In this document: positions 13,347 through 25,500 of the stretch, in pieces
Numbering within the stretch: the first letter of the stretch is position 1
How the letters are laid out: every line of letters begins with the position of its first letter
Source of the DNA: Plazaster borealis
Lineage: Eukaryota > Echinodermata > Asteroidea > Forcipulatida > Labidiasteridae
Assembly (NCBI GenBank): GCA_021014325.1
Contig: CM037463.1
Location: 6,889,001 to 6,953,000 of the forward strand
DNA length: 64,000 nt
Direction of reading: 5' to 3'
The notes under the pieces: generated by a model
Told to the model about the DNA's origin: nothing
Seen by the model: the letters and a program-made list of their open reading frames with translations, nothing else
Database searches by the model: none
Position numbers and translations under genes: made by a program

Positions 13347-13971
13347 AGGCCAACTGAAATAAGAAACGAGTTTCTCGTCCGGACTTTTTTTTAAAAGGAG
13401 GAGGCAGGGCGCTACTATTTACTGTTTTTCAATTTTTAGCTATTTTTTCCAAGATGGCCGCCATGCTAAATATGGTTGGCCAAGGTATATTTATTCACAG
13501 ATATTGTGCTATTTGAGTACACTGATGCAATTTATGATAAAACAAATGATTTGTAAGACCCTTCAATGCAGAATCGCAGCACCATCACCTTCGACAACAG
13601 TTGCTCTCCGATCTGAAAAGAACACCCAGCTGGGTTTGGTGCCAAGACATTGATGATATTTTAAGTCAGGAGAATCACCCTTTTAGCCCTCAACTAGGTA
13701 GGGACTGCACACCTGTGATATTGTACTGAGAAAGTTGGGAATTATTGAGGCAAAGCTGCTATTTTGGCCCATCTAATTGGATTCAGGAGATTCAAATAAT
13801 CAGAGATGCCACTCAGTTTTATCCCAAAAATTTGATTTCAGCTTTAAATCTTTAAAACAAAAAATCTGATTTTTTTTTTTTTCAAAATAGTAAATAGTTA
13901 AAAAAAAGAGGCGGCGGCCAAAAAGGAGGCGGGCGGGGACGAGAAACTCGTTTCTTATTTTACTTGGCCTA
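13347..13971. mobile_element. Non-autonomous DNA transposon with ~33-bp terminal inverted repeats
   Basis: The left end reads AGGCCAACTGAAATAAGAAA then CGAGTTTCTCGTCC. The right end is its complement with few mismatches, so the ends define about 625 bp. There is no transposase frame inside. It carries AAGATGGCCGCCAT at about 13453, a YY1-like site. The superfamily is not assigned. Confidence 0.75.
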
Positions 13972-15084
13972 ATAAGGCCATGTAAACTACAATTCAATTG
14001 ATCTCATGAAAAAGTGCAGAATTGGTGATTGTTTAAAAACCAAATAAATTAATCTGAAAGCTCGTTTCATTTTCATTTATTTCATTATAAATTCTGGTTG
14101 TGAAGCAAAGGACTCTAAGAAAAGCGAACTATACTAGCCAAGAACCCCATGAATAGAAGAGAAGACAAGGAAGTTTTAGTTGTAGATGTGCGAGGAAAAC
14201 CCAACAGAACTATTCCACGGGAAAACCCACACAATCAGGATTCGAACTGGGGTCCAGGAGGTGGAAGGCGAGGAAAGACACCACTACGCCAACCTGACCA
14301 CCCAACTCATTAATTACAAATATCACATTATACTCCAGAGAAACTATTTGAAACACTCTCAAATTTGCTAGGAAATAGCATTTGAAGAAGACCCCACCAT
14401 TGCTTATTTTAATTGCCACAAGCCCGACAAATCAAACTGTGTGTCGTTATTTTCACGAAAAAGTTCCCATCGAATTTGATAACATTTTCACAAAGGATGG
14501 AATTTAATTTAGCTTACCCTCCAACAAAAACAAGATGTACTTTTCCTTCATAAAGTTTTAGTTTTTTACAAACCTGAAATAGGCCTAAAGCATTACACAC
14601 ATAAACTTGGTAAAACTTGTAGTATGTAATTCAAATTTGAAAATTCTGCCAGAGGAGTTAAAATTGCCACCAACCTTTTTTACAACTTAAAAAGTATAAT
14701 AACTTAACTAGCATTTTATTTAGTTGTTTGGCCCATGGAGGTAGAACTGTTTGGACGTACACATGTTATGTACAAGAACTACAGTCTCAGTGTCCTCATC
14801 ATTTGGCAGGTAATTAGGAAGTGCAGAGGCAAACTGTCACTCCCATCCCCCTTGCCCTTCTCTTCTCACCCCAATAAAAACAATGGGGATTTTTCACTAC
14901 TTTTATGGCACTCCGATTTTATATTACTTTATAACAGTATCAAGATTAATTTCATGTGTACTCTAGGGTTTTAAACTGTACCCTGTGTGTGTGCACGTTG
15001 CTGAGAAGTTTTACACGCACAGCTGATGGCATGGACCCTTTCTCTATAGTTAAATTGTGCATACATCAATAATTTGAAACTTAC
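13972..15084. other. Start of CFAP410 intron 1; no further exon seen
   Basis: AT-rich, with no in-phase exon continuing the leucine-rich repeat. A tRNA-gene-like inverted B box (ATTCGAACTGGGGTCC, about 14240) suggests a decayed SINE at about 14190-14300. Confidence 0.4.
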
Positions 15085-15167
15085 CAACAGTTGAGTTTCT
15101 TGACATTTTCCAAATCTGAAGAATGGGCCTTGGCCATTACTTGGCCCTCTGTAAGTTTCCCCGGCAT
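15085..15167 (-). CDS. CFAP410: CFAP410 (C21orf2) orthologue, first coding exon (partial gene)
   Basis: The 83-nt exon encodes 27 residues plus the first two bases of a Trp codon. It starts MPGKLTEGQ and ends DLENVKKLNC(W). From memory, human CFAP410 begins MKLTRK, then has a KA..SEL stretch and VRKLNCWG, and its first coding exon also stops at this Trp. The start ATG (15167-15165) sits in ACCATGC, a strong Kozak context. The exon ends TGTTG before GTAAGTTT, a consensus donor. CFAP410 is a leucine-rich-repeat protein of the ciliary base and axoneme that works with NEK1. The LRR exons should follow at lower coordinates. I tested candidate acceptors with the required phase and found none that continued into an LRR, so they lie in unrecognised sequence or beyond the left edge. 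The same frame is open upstream to 15533, but that part has no similarity I know and is taken as 5' leader. Confidence 0.62.
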
Positions 15168-15539
15168 GGTGACAGCACTTTCACTAACAATATCTGTTTT
15201 CAGTTCTTCAATCATACGCGATTTCGGTATACTCTGATGGGGAGGAAAGACGGTAAATATCAACAGCCACAGCCTCTGACAGCTCTTGCCGGTCAACAGT
15301 CCAGCCAGCAGCAGCGCAGCCAGGTCCAAACGAGTGTGTGTGATGGATGGACAGATAGTGCACGGTGTGTATGATGAGGAATTACCGGTGGTGGTGGGGG
15401 TGTAGTGTGTACCGTGTGTAGTGTATAGTGTTTCGTTGATGCTGCTCACTCGAGAGTACCGTGTGCTCGCTATAAAACGACGTCGTTGACTACTACTGCT
15501 TTGCATGCACCGTACCAATCCTCCGTGCCTCAAACTGAG
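15168..15539 (-). promoter_or_regulatory. Probable 5' leader/promoter region of CFAP410
   Basis: This stretch lies directly upstream of the CFAP410 start codon. It is richer in CpG than its surroundings and is bounded upstream by a palindromic MITE copy at 15540. I see no clear TATA box, and the transcription start is not placed. The assignment rests on position and composition only. Confidence 0.35.
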
Positions 15540-15645
15540 GATGTGTCCGAATTGGCGGCTACAATTACGGCTACGTCTGTTGCTAAGGATGTCCTATGCT
15601 ACAACGCATGATGACGCAACGATCCAGCCGTAGCTTGCTAGCCGT
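15540..15645. mobile_element. Palindromic MITE, TCCGAATTGGCGGCTAC family (truncated copy 3)
   Basis: The left end TGTCCGAATTGGCGGCTACA is intact. The right side stops after CCAGCCGTAGCTTGC and is replaced by sequence leading into another MITE. It lies just upstream of the CFAP410 leader. Confidence 0.8.
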
Positions 15646-15772
15646 ACATTGGGCCGGAACATTTCAAACCGCAGAAGCAGCATTTCAGAACGACTAAATA
15701 ACATGCAGTTTGTGGTGGTGAACAGTTCTCCTACTTCGGGGGCGGGGGATCGGGAGGGGGACAGGGCCAGGG

Positions 15773-16258
15773 GGCCAATTTCATAGTGCTGCTTAACAGT
15801 AAGCAAATTGTCGTGCGAACTATGGCAGGAAAATTTGCTAAAGTGTAAGCGGATTTCAGAGGTTAGCTAGAAAATGAGGCGGCCAGTTTGTGCGTTCACC
15901 ATTGTTTTGCATTGTTTCCATGATTGTTTCGTCATTCATGTTCATACAGTAACCACTGGTAGGTTAGCATGCCTTTTCATGTGCTTATGGTTAGCAGCGT
16001 TATGAAATGGAAACTCGCGCAGTAAGCAAAAAAATCGGACGTTAAGCAGCACTATGAAATCGGGCTAGGGAGGTTCGAGAAGCTAAGTACGTCTGCACTG
16101 CACTGACGTCACTTGGCTGTTGTCTACCATTTTAGGACCAAATTGCAAGCTGGCCACCAAATTTTCTTGCTAACCTGTGAAATATGCTTACGTTCACGCT
16201 TAAGCAAATTTTTCTGCTATAGTTAGCACAAAAAATTGCTATGAAATTGGCCCAGAGA
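15773..16258. mobile_element. MITE pair, CAATTTCATAG/GCTTAAGC family
   Basis: Two neighbouring units share ends of the type GGGCCAATTTCATAG and CTATGAAATTGGCCC: 15773 to about 16067, and about 16070 to 16255. Internal AGCAAATT/AATTTGCT stretches pair within each unit. Confidence 0.65.
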
Positions 16259-16347
16259 TTTAGTTCAATATAGGTCAGGCTAATTCCTTAAACTCGCCAA
16301 AGGATTTTGTAAAAAATCTCAATGTACTACCGTTTAAAGATTAGCTA

Positions 16348-16590
16348 GGCCCAATTTCATAGAGCTGCTAAGCACAAAAAGTTGCTTAGCATGAAATTTC
16401 TTCCTTGATAAAAAGAGGATTACCAACCAAATTTCCATGTGATTTTCAGGATAAGCAAACAACAGCTGAATACCAGTAACAAGCAATATGCAACACATGG
16501 AAATTTGGTTGGAAATCCTGTTTTTATCAAGGAAGAAATTTCATGCTAAGCAAATTTTTGTGCTTAGCAGCTCTATGAAATTTGGCCCTA
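16348..16590. mobile_element. MITE, CAATTTCATAG/GCTTAAGC family, nearly perfect hairpin
   Basis: The arms extend for about 100 bp on each side: GGCCCAATTTCATAGAGCTG at left, its complement at right, then GAAATTTCTTCCTTGATAAA and CCAACCAAATTTCCATGTG, both mirrored. Few mismatches suggest a young copy. Confidence 0.85.
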
Positions 16591-17332
16591 GATCTACTTC
16601 ACAAAGAATATTTCCAGTTACAACTAGTGTGGTTGATTCCTCCGATGCAAAATACATGCACAAAACCACAACACCTCATCTTAGAAACATATTTTCAGGA
16701 GAGATGGTGACCATTTATTCTAAATCGTCATTATTAATAGGTCACCAGAAGTTTTACAAAATTGAATTCCCCCAGGGGCCCAGTAGCTGGTGAAATCATG
16801 ATTGGTGGGCTACATAAAAAGCAATAAAACAAACTGTATTTCACTTTATTAAAAAGCGATGCCTGGGGGAGACTGTTAGGATACATATCAAAATTCGCAA
16901 GAGCAGCTTTTTGTATGCATAAGCATGGAGGAAGGAAAACAAGCGTAACGTCCGGGTATAACATCAACACTCCCCCTACACTACACCACACAAGCCCCAC
17001 CCCCAATTTTACAATTTTTAAGTCACCTCCCTACATTGCATGCATTCTACTTTCAAAAAATGCAAGATGGGAAGGCCCAACATGCGGCTAACCTCCAACC
17101 TCGTCCCCATGGTGTGTCGAGCAGTACGAGGTTGTTGGAAATAAAATTTGTATGGTCAACTGACTTCGTAAACATAAGAACAGCTCATTCCGATTTTGTA
17201 GCCCGACTCAACTCATTTGCGCCGTACAAGTTAGCGCTCGATCAGAAATCATAGTAAAGGAATCCTCATTGGCTTATATCTAGTTGAATTTCAACTTTGA
17301 CCAATCGTACCTGCTGTCTTATTTACAGTGCC
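16591..17332. other. Non-coding DNA between CFAP410 and separase
   Basis: No exon recognised. CTAACCTCCAACCTCGT and ACGAGGTTGTTGG (17088-17140) form a short hairpin. Confidence 0.4.
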
Positions 17333-17404
17333 GAGAAATTTTCTGGCGGCCATTTTAAAGCTCACTCAACCAGTCGTCTGAATGTTTCATGATGAGTTTG
17401 TGTG
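17333..17404 (+). promoter_or_regulatory. Candidate separase promoter / non-coding first exon
   Basis: GGCGGCCATTTTA at 17345-17357 is a YY1-type element (reverse complement AAAATGGCCGCC), often found at TATA-less start sites. About 50 bases later GTGTG is followed by GTAAGAAT at 17405, a plausible donor that could splice to the acceptor at 19358. The exon is inferred. If real, its ATGATG near 17390 opens a 14-codon upstream frame that ends in the next exon. Confidence 0.25.
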
Positions 17405-19358
17405 GTAAGAATTAAATTTAATGGTTTGGATCAACAACATTTGTGCTTATTGATTAAATATTGTCCATTTACTATTAAATACTGACCGTTTATCCGACAG
17501 TCTGACAGTCATTTAACATTGGGTCAATGATTTCTATTATAGTATTCCTAATCCTATCTCATCTCAACAGTATCGTGACGTTACTCGTTCCGTTTGTTAT
17601 GTATTGTTAGGTCAAGATGGGTCAAGTTTCGTCTTCTTTGAACATGAAAAATGAAATGAACTTAAATATTTAATCAACACACTGTTAAGCAGTAAATGAA
17701 AAGAAATTGAGTAGTTTTTTAAGGGAAAGAATTAGTAAGGGAAGAACTAGTAAAAACTATAGGAAAAGTATATATCTCTCGATATAATTGTTTTTAGGAG
17801 GAGCAGAATCATTCACACACACTCACTGCACAGCCTCTTGTCTTGTTTTCAATTAGTCTACACACGTCCATTAAATCTATACCGTAGGAGGTCCTGTTTT
17901 CAGGGCGTCCCTGAAATCGATGCAAATATTTTACCTCTCTGCGCGCGATGTAAACAGTCCCTAGATACAATTTTTGTGGTTTGACTTGCCAAGCAAAGAG
18001 TCTCCTCTCCTTTGACCAAAACTTAGAATTATGTGAGGCTCCACTGGCAAGTTGCACTTGTATTGCAAAAATTTGTGGTATTTTTAGGCATTTCTACAAG
18101 GTACAAAAATATGTCATACTGTCGGGGCCATAGGGGCCTAACAAAAAATTTGCCCGCCGAAAAAGTTTCATCGAACAATTTTTCAATTCACAATTCACGA
18201 TGATAAAATCGTGTGACTTAAAATTCTGCTGAGCATTCTGGGGAAAAAAATACAGAGGCTTAAAGAAGCCATGTGCCTTATATCATTTTCTAACAGTCTG
18301 GAGAATTTTTTTTTAAACCCTCATATCATTTATTATTAATAACATTAAAATTTAAACATTGGCTTGGTGATTCAAATATCACTGTTGATATGCTTTATTA
18401 TAAATGTTAAGAAACATAAAAAGATTCAAAACTTTTTTAAAAATCAGATTTGAAAGCCAAGACTTATTGACACTTTTTTTTTTAATTTTTTTTTTAGTTT
18501 TTGCAAATTACCATTGTAATTTTTAAAATTAAATAAAAAATATTTTGAATAAAATGAAGACAACTGCTGGCTATAGAGTCATACACAACGTCTCACAGAA
18601 CACTTGAAGTCACTGCAGATGTTTCTTCTGTGTATGGCTTCACCAGGACACCATACTTTCTTGTTTGCCTCGAAAACAGGTCAAACTCAAAACACAGGGA
18701 CGCTATTGAAGTCATCTAAGATCGGTGCGTGGTGTGAAAGTTTCAATGTCTATCAAGTTTTAATATATTTTTACATTCTTCTTATAAACAAAGGAAGGTA
18801 ATTAGGGCATCAGTTGATATATGGCATCATTATTTTTTTTCAATTCAAAGAAAAAGGCATAGTACATCGAAAACCGGACACGGGAGGATACAACAACCAA
18901 CCTGGGAAAAAATTATTCAATCAAATCATCATGATGCCTGATGGCCATGAACATGAATATCCGTCATGATTTTATTTCTGTCAATCTGTGAAACCAAATG
19001 TGCGTGGAATAGTTAGTGTTTTTTCATGGATTTTGTCATTTAATGATTTGTGCTTGTTTATTGGCATTGTATTGTATTTCTATTTGTATATTGTGCCGGC
19101 ACTGAACTGAACATGCGGCCGGCTAGGCGCAGTGATTATTTAGGCCTAAAGCTGTCATAACAGTAAATGCATAATTGAGGGCTTGATTTTGTTGTCTGAT
19201 TTTTAACAGTTTCATAACCTTTGACCTTTCCAGTGTACCATCCCCAGAAAATGACTCGGTACTCACAGAGGACATGATTTTATGAGACTGGATTGTGATA
19301 CTTATCAATCACTGCCACTAATGTTTATTTTGAATTTTGTCCCTTCTGTTTTGCTCAG
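17405..19358. other. Non-coding DNA upstream of separase (possible 5' UTR intron)
   Basis: AT-rich throughout. An 82-codon minus-strand frame (17809-18057) ends near a GTGAGT donor, but its residues match nothing known to me. The region would be an intron if the candidate first exon at 17333-17404 is real. Confidence 0.35.
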
Positions 19359-19457
19359 GCTGTTTGTCACAACTGCAAAATGTAATCTGACATCTTTGAT
19401 TATCTGGCATTTCCTTACTCCTTCACTCTGAGTATCTTACCAACTGTTCATCACATC
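19359..19457 (+). other. Separase 5' UTR segment with start-stop uORF
   Basis: A pyrimidine-rich tract ending TTTTGCTCAG (to 19358) looks like an acceptor, so this is likely the 5' UTR part of the first coding exon. ATGTAA at 19380-19385 is a minimal start-stop uORF with A at -3. Its TAA is in frame with the main start, so no in-frame upstream extension of the protein is possible within this exon. Confidence 0.5.
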
Positions 19458-19529
19458 ATGGAAGGGGAAAGGATTCTGCAGAGCATAAAGGATGGCACTA
19501 ATGTTGGTGACCTTGTAAGAGATTTAGAG
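19458..19529 (+). CDS. ESPL1: Separase coding exon 1 (residues 1-24)
   Basis: The ATG has A at -3 and G at +4. The exon encodes MEGERILQSIKDG and ends in GAG before GTATGAAG (phase 0). The N-terminus of separase is poorly conserved, so this exon rests on frame, Kozak context and splice fit rather than similarity. Confidence 0.75.
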
Positions 19530-22500
19530 GTATGAAGATGGCTATCATCAATGGAAGACTTTGAGACTAAAAGTGAAGCGGCAGACCTATATGTAAATTC
19601 CAGCATAAGATTTATTTTGAAACATTGTGTTGTGACGCATTTTTTGCCATTTGGGGCCTTCAAAGCCTGCCAAAGGATTTTAAAAACCAGCAAAACATTT
19701 GTTTGTTTATGAGAGAAAGTACAATATTGTAAACAAAAGTTGTATGTTCAAATGTCAGCCATTTCCTTGTCTATGTTTGATAAAAGAAATTTATTGTTTC
19801 TATTTTATGTATGTTTTTTGTTTGTTCTTTTTTCAGATTTACATGGCTCCCTTTATGCGTCAGAAAAGTAGCACTTCTCAAGAACTGGCCTCCAAGTTTG
19901 GACTGTACTCAATGAAAGTACTTCGTGCATGTGTTCAGCAGATGACAGTACTCAAGAAAGGTCAAAGTACCATTAGTCACATTATTTGTATCGCCAACAA
20001 GAGTTACGAGTGTATCAGCAGGGCAAAGAAACACACAATGACAGTATCCCTGTCCCTGGAGAAGCTCCTGTTTCACATGATGGTACAGGGTATGAGTAAA
20101 GGATTCATGGCCGACGCCATGGTGTTTGCCAGGAACCTTTGTGAGCATCTCAGTCTGTGCCAACGGGACTTCATCACTGATGGGGACGGCGTGGACAATG
20201 AGTTTGATGCGGTGTGTAAGCAGGCCTTCAACCAGCTCTGGAAGGCCTGTGTGGACCTGGAACACTCCTCCAAGCAGGGCACCAAGAAACACATGGTCGT
20301 TCTGGACGTTCGACTGCAGGCCCTGACCTTCTTGATGCTGACAAGTTACGAGGTATCCTGGGTAGTCGAGAGAGCTCACAGGGCTATGGTGGAGTTTGAT
20401 AGAGTCAGTAGCAACTCCGTTGAAGAGAACAGTCAAATATTGCAGTTCCTTAAAACAGTTCTAGATGCCTTACAAGATGGTTGCAGTAAAAATAAGAAGG
20501 ACGTGAATGTGCCTCCCATTGAGGTGTCAGAGGTCTTGTCTCCTATGTTTGAGCTTAGTCTTCAATTGGCATGGTGCTGTAGTCGTCTAGGAAAACCTGA
20601 AGAGGCCCTCACTCAATATGAAAAACTGCAGAAGGTGGTTAGTAACAAGTGCAGCAGTTGCAGTGAGACACTTTACAGTGCTGCAGTGAGCATTATTACA
20701 GCCACTTTGCATGTGAGTGTTAAATCATCATCAAAGGACGTCTCAAAACCTACAAAAAAAGCCAAATCGCAAAGGGCCGTTGATTTAAATTTAATCAAAA
20801 GGCAAATCCTTGATGCCGTCAATAGTACATCCAAGGCTATTGAGAAGGGGGAACCAAATCACGCGGCCTTGCAGTGTCTAATCGAAGCATTCGAGTTCTT
20901 GAAGAAGCGGTTTGAGTATATCACTAATCAACGCCAGGAAAACTCTCCAACCTCACCCTCTGCAACTATGGTACCCGATGAGCTAATCCCAGCCGTAGAA
21001 GCCGCCGTCAGTCTGCTGATCGACTTGCTCCAGTTACAGAGAGAGCACATGCACAAGAACCCCGGGGACGCCGAATCGGCAAGTAAGGGGAAACAGCAGA
21101 GGCTGCTGCTCCAGAAGGCAGTCAACAGGCAACTGGCAGCTCTCAACCTCATGTCTGTCATCCTGCTGCATCAGATGAAGCACTGCAAGGAAGACATCAT
21201 TGACGATGCAGGGAGGATGGCAGAGGATGCCTTGAGTATATGCCAGCGGACATTGTGCATCATTGAAGAAGTGTCTGGTGGAGCAGGAGGAGCTGTGTCA
21301 ACCAATGAACACAGATGGTTAGGTACGTCCATGAAAATTGACGCCCACTTGTCAGTACTTTCAATATATAATGTACGTGATATTCTTTTCCACCCCATGC
21401 AAAACCTCAAATTAAGGCCTGATACTTCGTTCTTATCAGGACAAGGCAGCTTTTCTTTAGTAAAGGGTACCTCTAATGAGGGAAATTTAAACTTGTATTT
21501 GGAAGTTTCAAAGGGCACCAAGGCAATGACCAGGGACATAGAGGTAATTGCCTCCACGACGTAAACAGAAGTATCATACCTGCAAATTTTACATTACTTC
21601 TGTTTTGATAATCGTTTAACATTGTATAGCTTTGAAGATTTAATTTCATTGTTTAATTTCATGAAACTGTTCACTGGTTTCTCTAAAAGCAAACGATCAC
21701 TGATTTCATTTAAAATGTTTTCCTTTTTTATGATTTTCCTAGGCACCAACGCATACAACTTTGGCCTCATGTGCTACAAGAAACAGTGGTATACTGAGGC
21801 GGTCCCACTGTTGACCATGGCATGCCAGCAGCTTCAGAGGTGGTGTGTCACAAAGGAAGTCATTGACAAGGACAAAATCACAAAGGTATATTGTCCTATT
21901 TAAAGGAATATCCCAGCAGGGCTCGAATTTGGGTGGGAAATCCACAAGACCGCAGTGCTTGTAGTTCAACATTTTTACTGGACCATAAATTCTTTTTACA
22001 AGACCAGATTCAAAAAGAGAGAAGATAATGTCACACAGTTTAACATATAAACTGTTATTAGTTGAAAAGGCAGTAAGAGATGAAATCTCATTTTGCTTTA
22101 AGGGTGGGTATGCCTCCATACTCAACAGAATTGAAAGATATTTGTGAGACTCGAAGTCTGAAAAACCACAAGACCGCCGGATTTGACTAGTCATGAGTTT
22201 ACTAGACCAACGCTAAAATCACTGGCCTCGGTCCAGTGTAAATTTCGAGCCCTGCACAGCCCAGATTTTTTTCAAAAGGCAGTGGACTCCGTTGCCTTCT
22301 TTGCACTTGTCTTGGCATTGGTGGCACTTCAATAAAATGACGGGTGGCGGGGACGGGGACGTAGTCTTTCTGGATGTGCACTTTACTCAAGAGAAGTGGC
22401 ATTGCCCCTTTTTAGAAATTGTGATACAAATATTTGTCTCAACGGATGTTTTGTTTTTCCCAGGTCATAAAATTTCAAAATCATGAAATAAAGTAACAGC

Positions 22501-25500
22501 AAGAAGGCATTTTGTTTAGAAACTAAAAACATTATAAGCAACAAGTAATAAGACATGTATTTTATGAAGTGCGATTTTGGAAGGTTACAAGACGCTACAG
22601 GCTATTCACAATTCCAATCAGGAAAATGTGAGTATCATTGTATCAATGAAACAAACTGGAGGATATTTGTTGAACTCCACTTGGCAGCTCTCAATTAGAG
22701 ACCAACACTCCCTAAAAAGACAAGTTAATGGAACTTAACACAATCTGACACCGCTGGGAATGCAAACTTGTCACTTCGAAGTACTGCAGTTATATATAAA
22801 AATATTACTATTAATCCCCCAAAAATTTGAATCTGAGAGTAACGTTTCTCAGATTGTGTTTTCCAATTGCAGATTATTCTTCCTGCATGGACATAACCGC
22901 ACCAGATTTTCAGCAATATCTCAAAAACGCTACCACCTTTTGAAATGAAATTTTCACAGGTTAATTTTCATTGTAAATATCTAAAACTATAGGATTGAAA
23001 CTAACAGTGGGTTCCCATTACCAAATGTATACAATCCCTTTAATTAAGTAAGGAAAACTAACATTCTCGAAAAATGCGCCAGGGTTTCTTTTTATCTTTC
23101 GAGAAAATTTGGATTTTCTTCACCATGAAACAAAACACTCACAACATTTTAGAATGCATTTTCACTATCTACCGAACAGGTTCAGCTCTTCAGCAAGTAT
23201 GAACTCCTTGTGGACTGCCAGCGCAAGGCAGGTCAGTATCAGGAGGCGATGCAGACAGCGGTGGACTACCTCTGGGAACATGCCAGTCACCTGACCGACC
23301 AGCTGACCACCATTGTGGAAATATTTGTGAAGGCCAAGAAAGACGCTGTGAAGTGTACTGGGGATGATGAATTGAGAACAAGGTTAGGAGAGTCTAAGTG
23401 TTGGGATAGAGGGTGAAAAGATTGATGATTCATTGTAGAAAATATAACCAGGAAAACACTGCACTTTATCTTCGGTGTCTAGGCGCTCTAAATTAAGCAA
23501 TGGATGAAAAATATCATTAATATCAATGACACATGCTTATAATAATATTTCCCTTGTATCGCATAGTAAAACACTGCACAAGTTGTATCAGTTGCATACT
23601 CAATGAGGACTTGCACAGATAGACTTTTGTCCTCGACATTCTTTGAATTGAATTTCTTTTAACTACATTTGGTCCATTTGTGAAAAACAATATTGGCTGG
23701 GTAATTAAATTAGTTTGTCTAAACATGATAAGCCATTTAAAAGTACTTTTATGTTGAGTCAGTACATGATGCCGGAGTTAGGAGTGATTGAAGTAATATT
23801 ACAAAAATGTTATTTATTCTTTCAAGACCCTCCATCTTCATTCTTACAGGACGGTATTTGACGCTATCCAAGCAATAGAGGGCACTATTCCTGACGAGAG
23901 CGCAAGTCTAGTATCCAAGCTCCTAGAGCTGGAACTCAGCATCTACAAATCACAGAGGTACTGTTATATAAATCGGTGTTTCCTCCTGCCCGCTCAACTG
24001 TGAGGCGACCTACCTTCCTTTTTGAAGCAGCCGCCGTGTAGTGGAACAGATAGGGAAAATATTTTAGGGAACTGTGCCTTTAATGATACATGGAATTTGA
24101 CACACAGTCAGAGTATGTCATGAGAAAGATATTTGGCTGTAGGACCATCGCAGATTTTCCCTTAAATATAGGTAGAATAACAAGCAATTTTCAATTTTCT
24201 TTCTCATTTGTACCAAATTCAATGCTTGTATTATCAAATTTCTTCTTTTTTTAGTTGGCTTTGCGTTTTGGGGTGGTTTTTTTTAACTGGTTTTATTAAG
24301 GAAATTTGGAAATGGATTTCAACTTTTTGTTCACAGTGAACCGGTTAAACGTCCGAACCCTAGTTGGCCATCCCCTCTTTCTCTGCAATAACACAGTTGT
24401 CTGTCCGATTATAAGTCATATCAACATAAAGTCCTTCACACTTTGAGTGGTCAATTAATTTTTTACAAAGTTTTTCTTTGAGGTGTTTTACTAAGAAAAT
24501 GAAGCCACTATTTCATTCACTTGCTAATTAATTTTTCACAACAAAATTGTCTTTTGTTGATGTCACACCAAGTGGTAGCCCAGAGGCAGAGCAGTTGCCT
24601 GCCGAATAATTCATTATTAGGTCAAACGGTAATCCATCTAATAATTGATTGATAAGCGACTAGCTCTACCGATCATTAATTCATCAATGGGACACTCACG
24701 ATTGCGTTCATATTTGATAACTTGTTTCTCAACGGCCATTGTCACTGTGAGTCAGTGGTGGTTGATATGAAATATTTATGCACCTCCATCAGTGAAAAAA
24801 CAGTCGCCTAGTTTATTGATAATGTTCACACATTTTGATGATTCTTCTTCATTAAGGAAAAAATCAGGGTGATTCGGACTTTTATATTCATCACTGATTT
24901 GTAGTTGTTGTCGATTGTTGTTGATGCAGTCGGGTCAAAAGAAGATAAGCAGGCCTGATACTTCATTGTTTTTCCTCAATAAAGGGCACCTCTCTATGAG
25001 GAAAATGTAAACTTGTACTGGAGCATTTCATGGGGGCACCAAGGCAATGGCCAGGGGCAAGGAGGCAGTTGTCTCTGTTGCCTCCGTAAAGTATCAGGCA
25101 TGGATAAGAAGATACTAAGTAAATGTACACAATGTTTAACAAATTGAAAAACTGTAAACACTATTGTGTTCCTTGAGCTCTCTAAAAGAAAATAATAAAC
25201 AAAAAAATAATTTAACCCTAAAAATAATTTGTAAAATACTACCAATATCAAGACATAATAATTGATTGGGAGCACCTGATAAACAGACATTTCAAACTTA
25301 TTTACAAATCAAATTATCCAGCGGGTTGTCAAAAGAAAAAGTTCCAAAGTTTGTAAAATACAACTTACTGTTGTTAAAGAGTTACTGTGTAATTCTCTTT
25401 AACAGATGTATTAATTGCAATGGGAATGAAGAATAATATTTTGGTTTTACCATGTATCCCTGATTGTGTGATTGATTGATTTGATTTTATTTGACAATCT

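Noticed and set aside
15168..15533. Upstream extension of the CFAP410 reading frame
   Set aside because: The family N-terminus aligns from the ATG at 15167, which has the best Kozak context. The upstream residues are Ser/Thr/Tyr-rich translation of what looks like leader sequence.
17809..18057. Minus-strand 82-codon frame near a GTGAGT donor as a coding exon
   Set aside because: No similarity to a known family and no partner exon found. It could be a non-coding upstream exon of CFAP410, but nothing shows it.
20073..20436. Minus-strand and alternative-frame reading frames inside separase exons
   Set aside because: They are antisense shadows of a conserved exon with matching splice sites on the plus strand.
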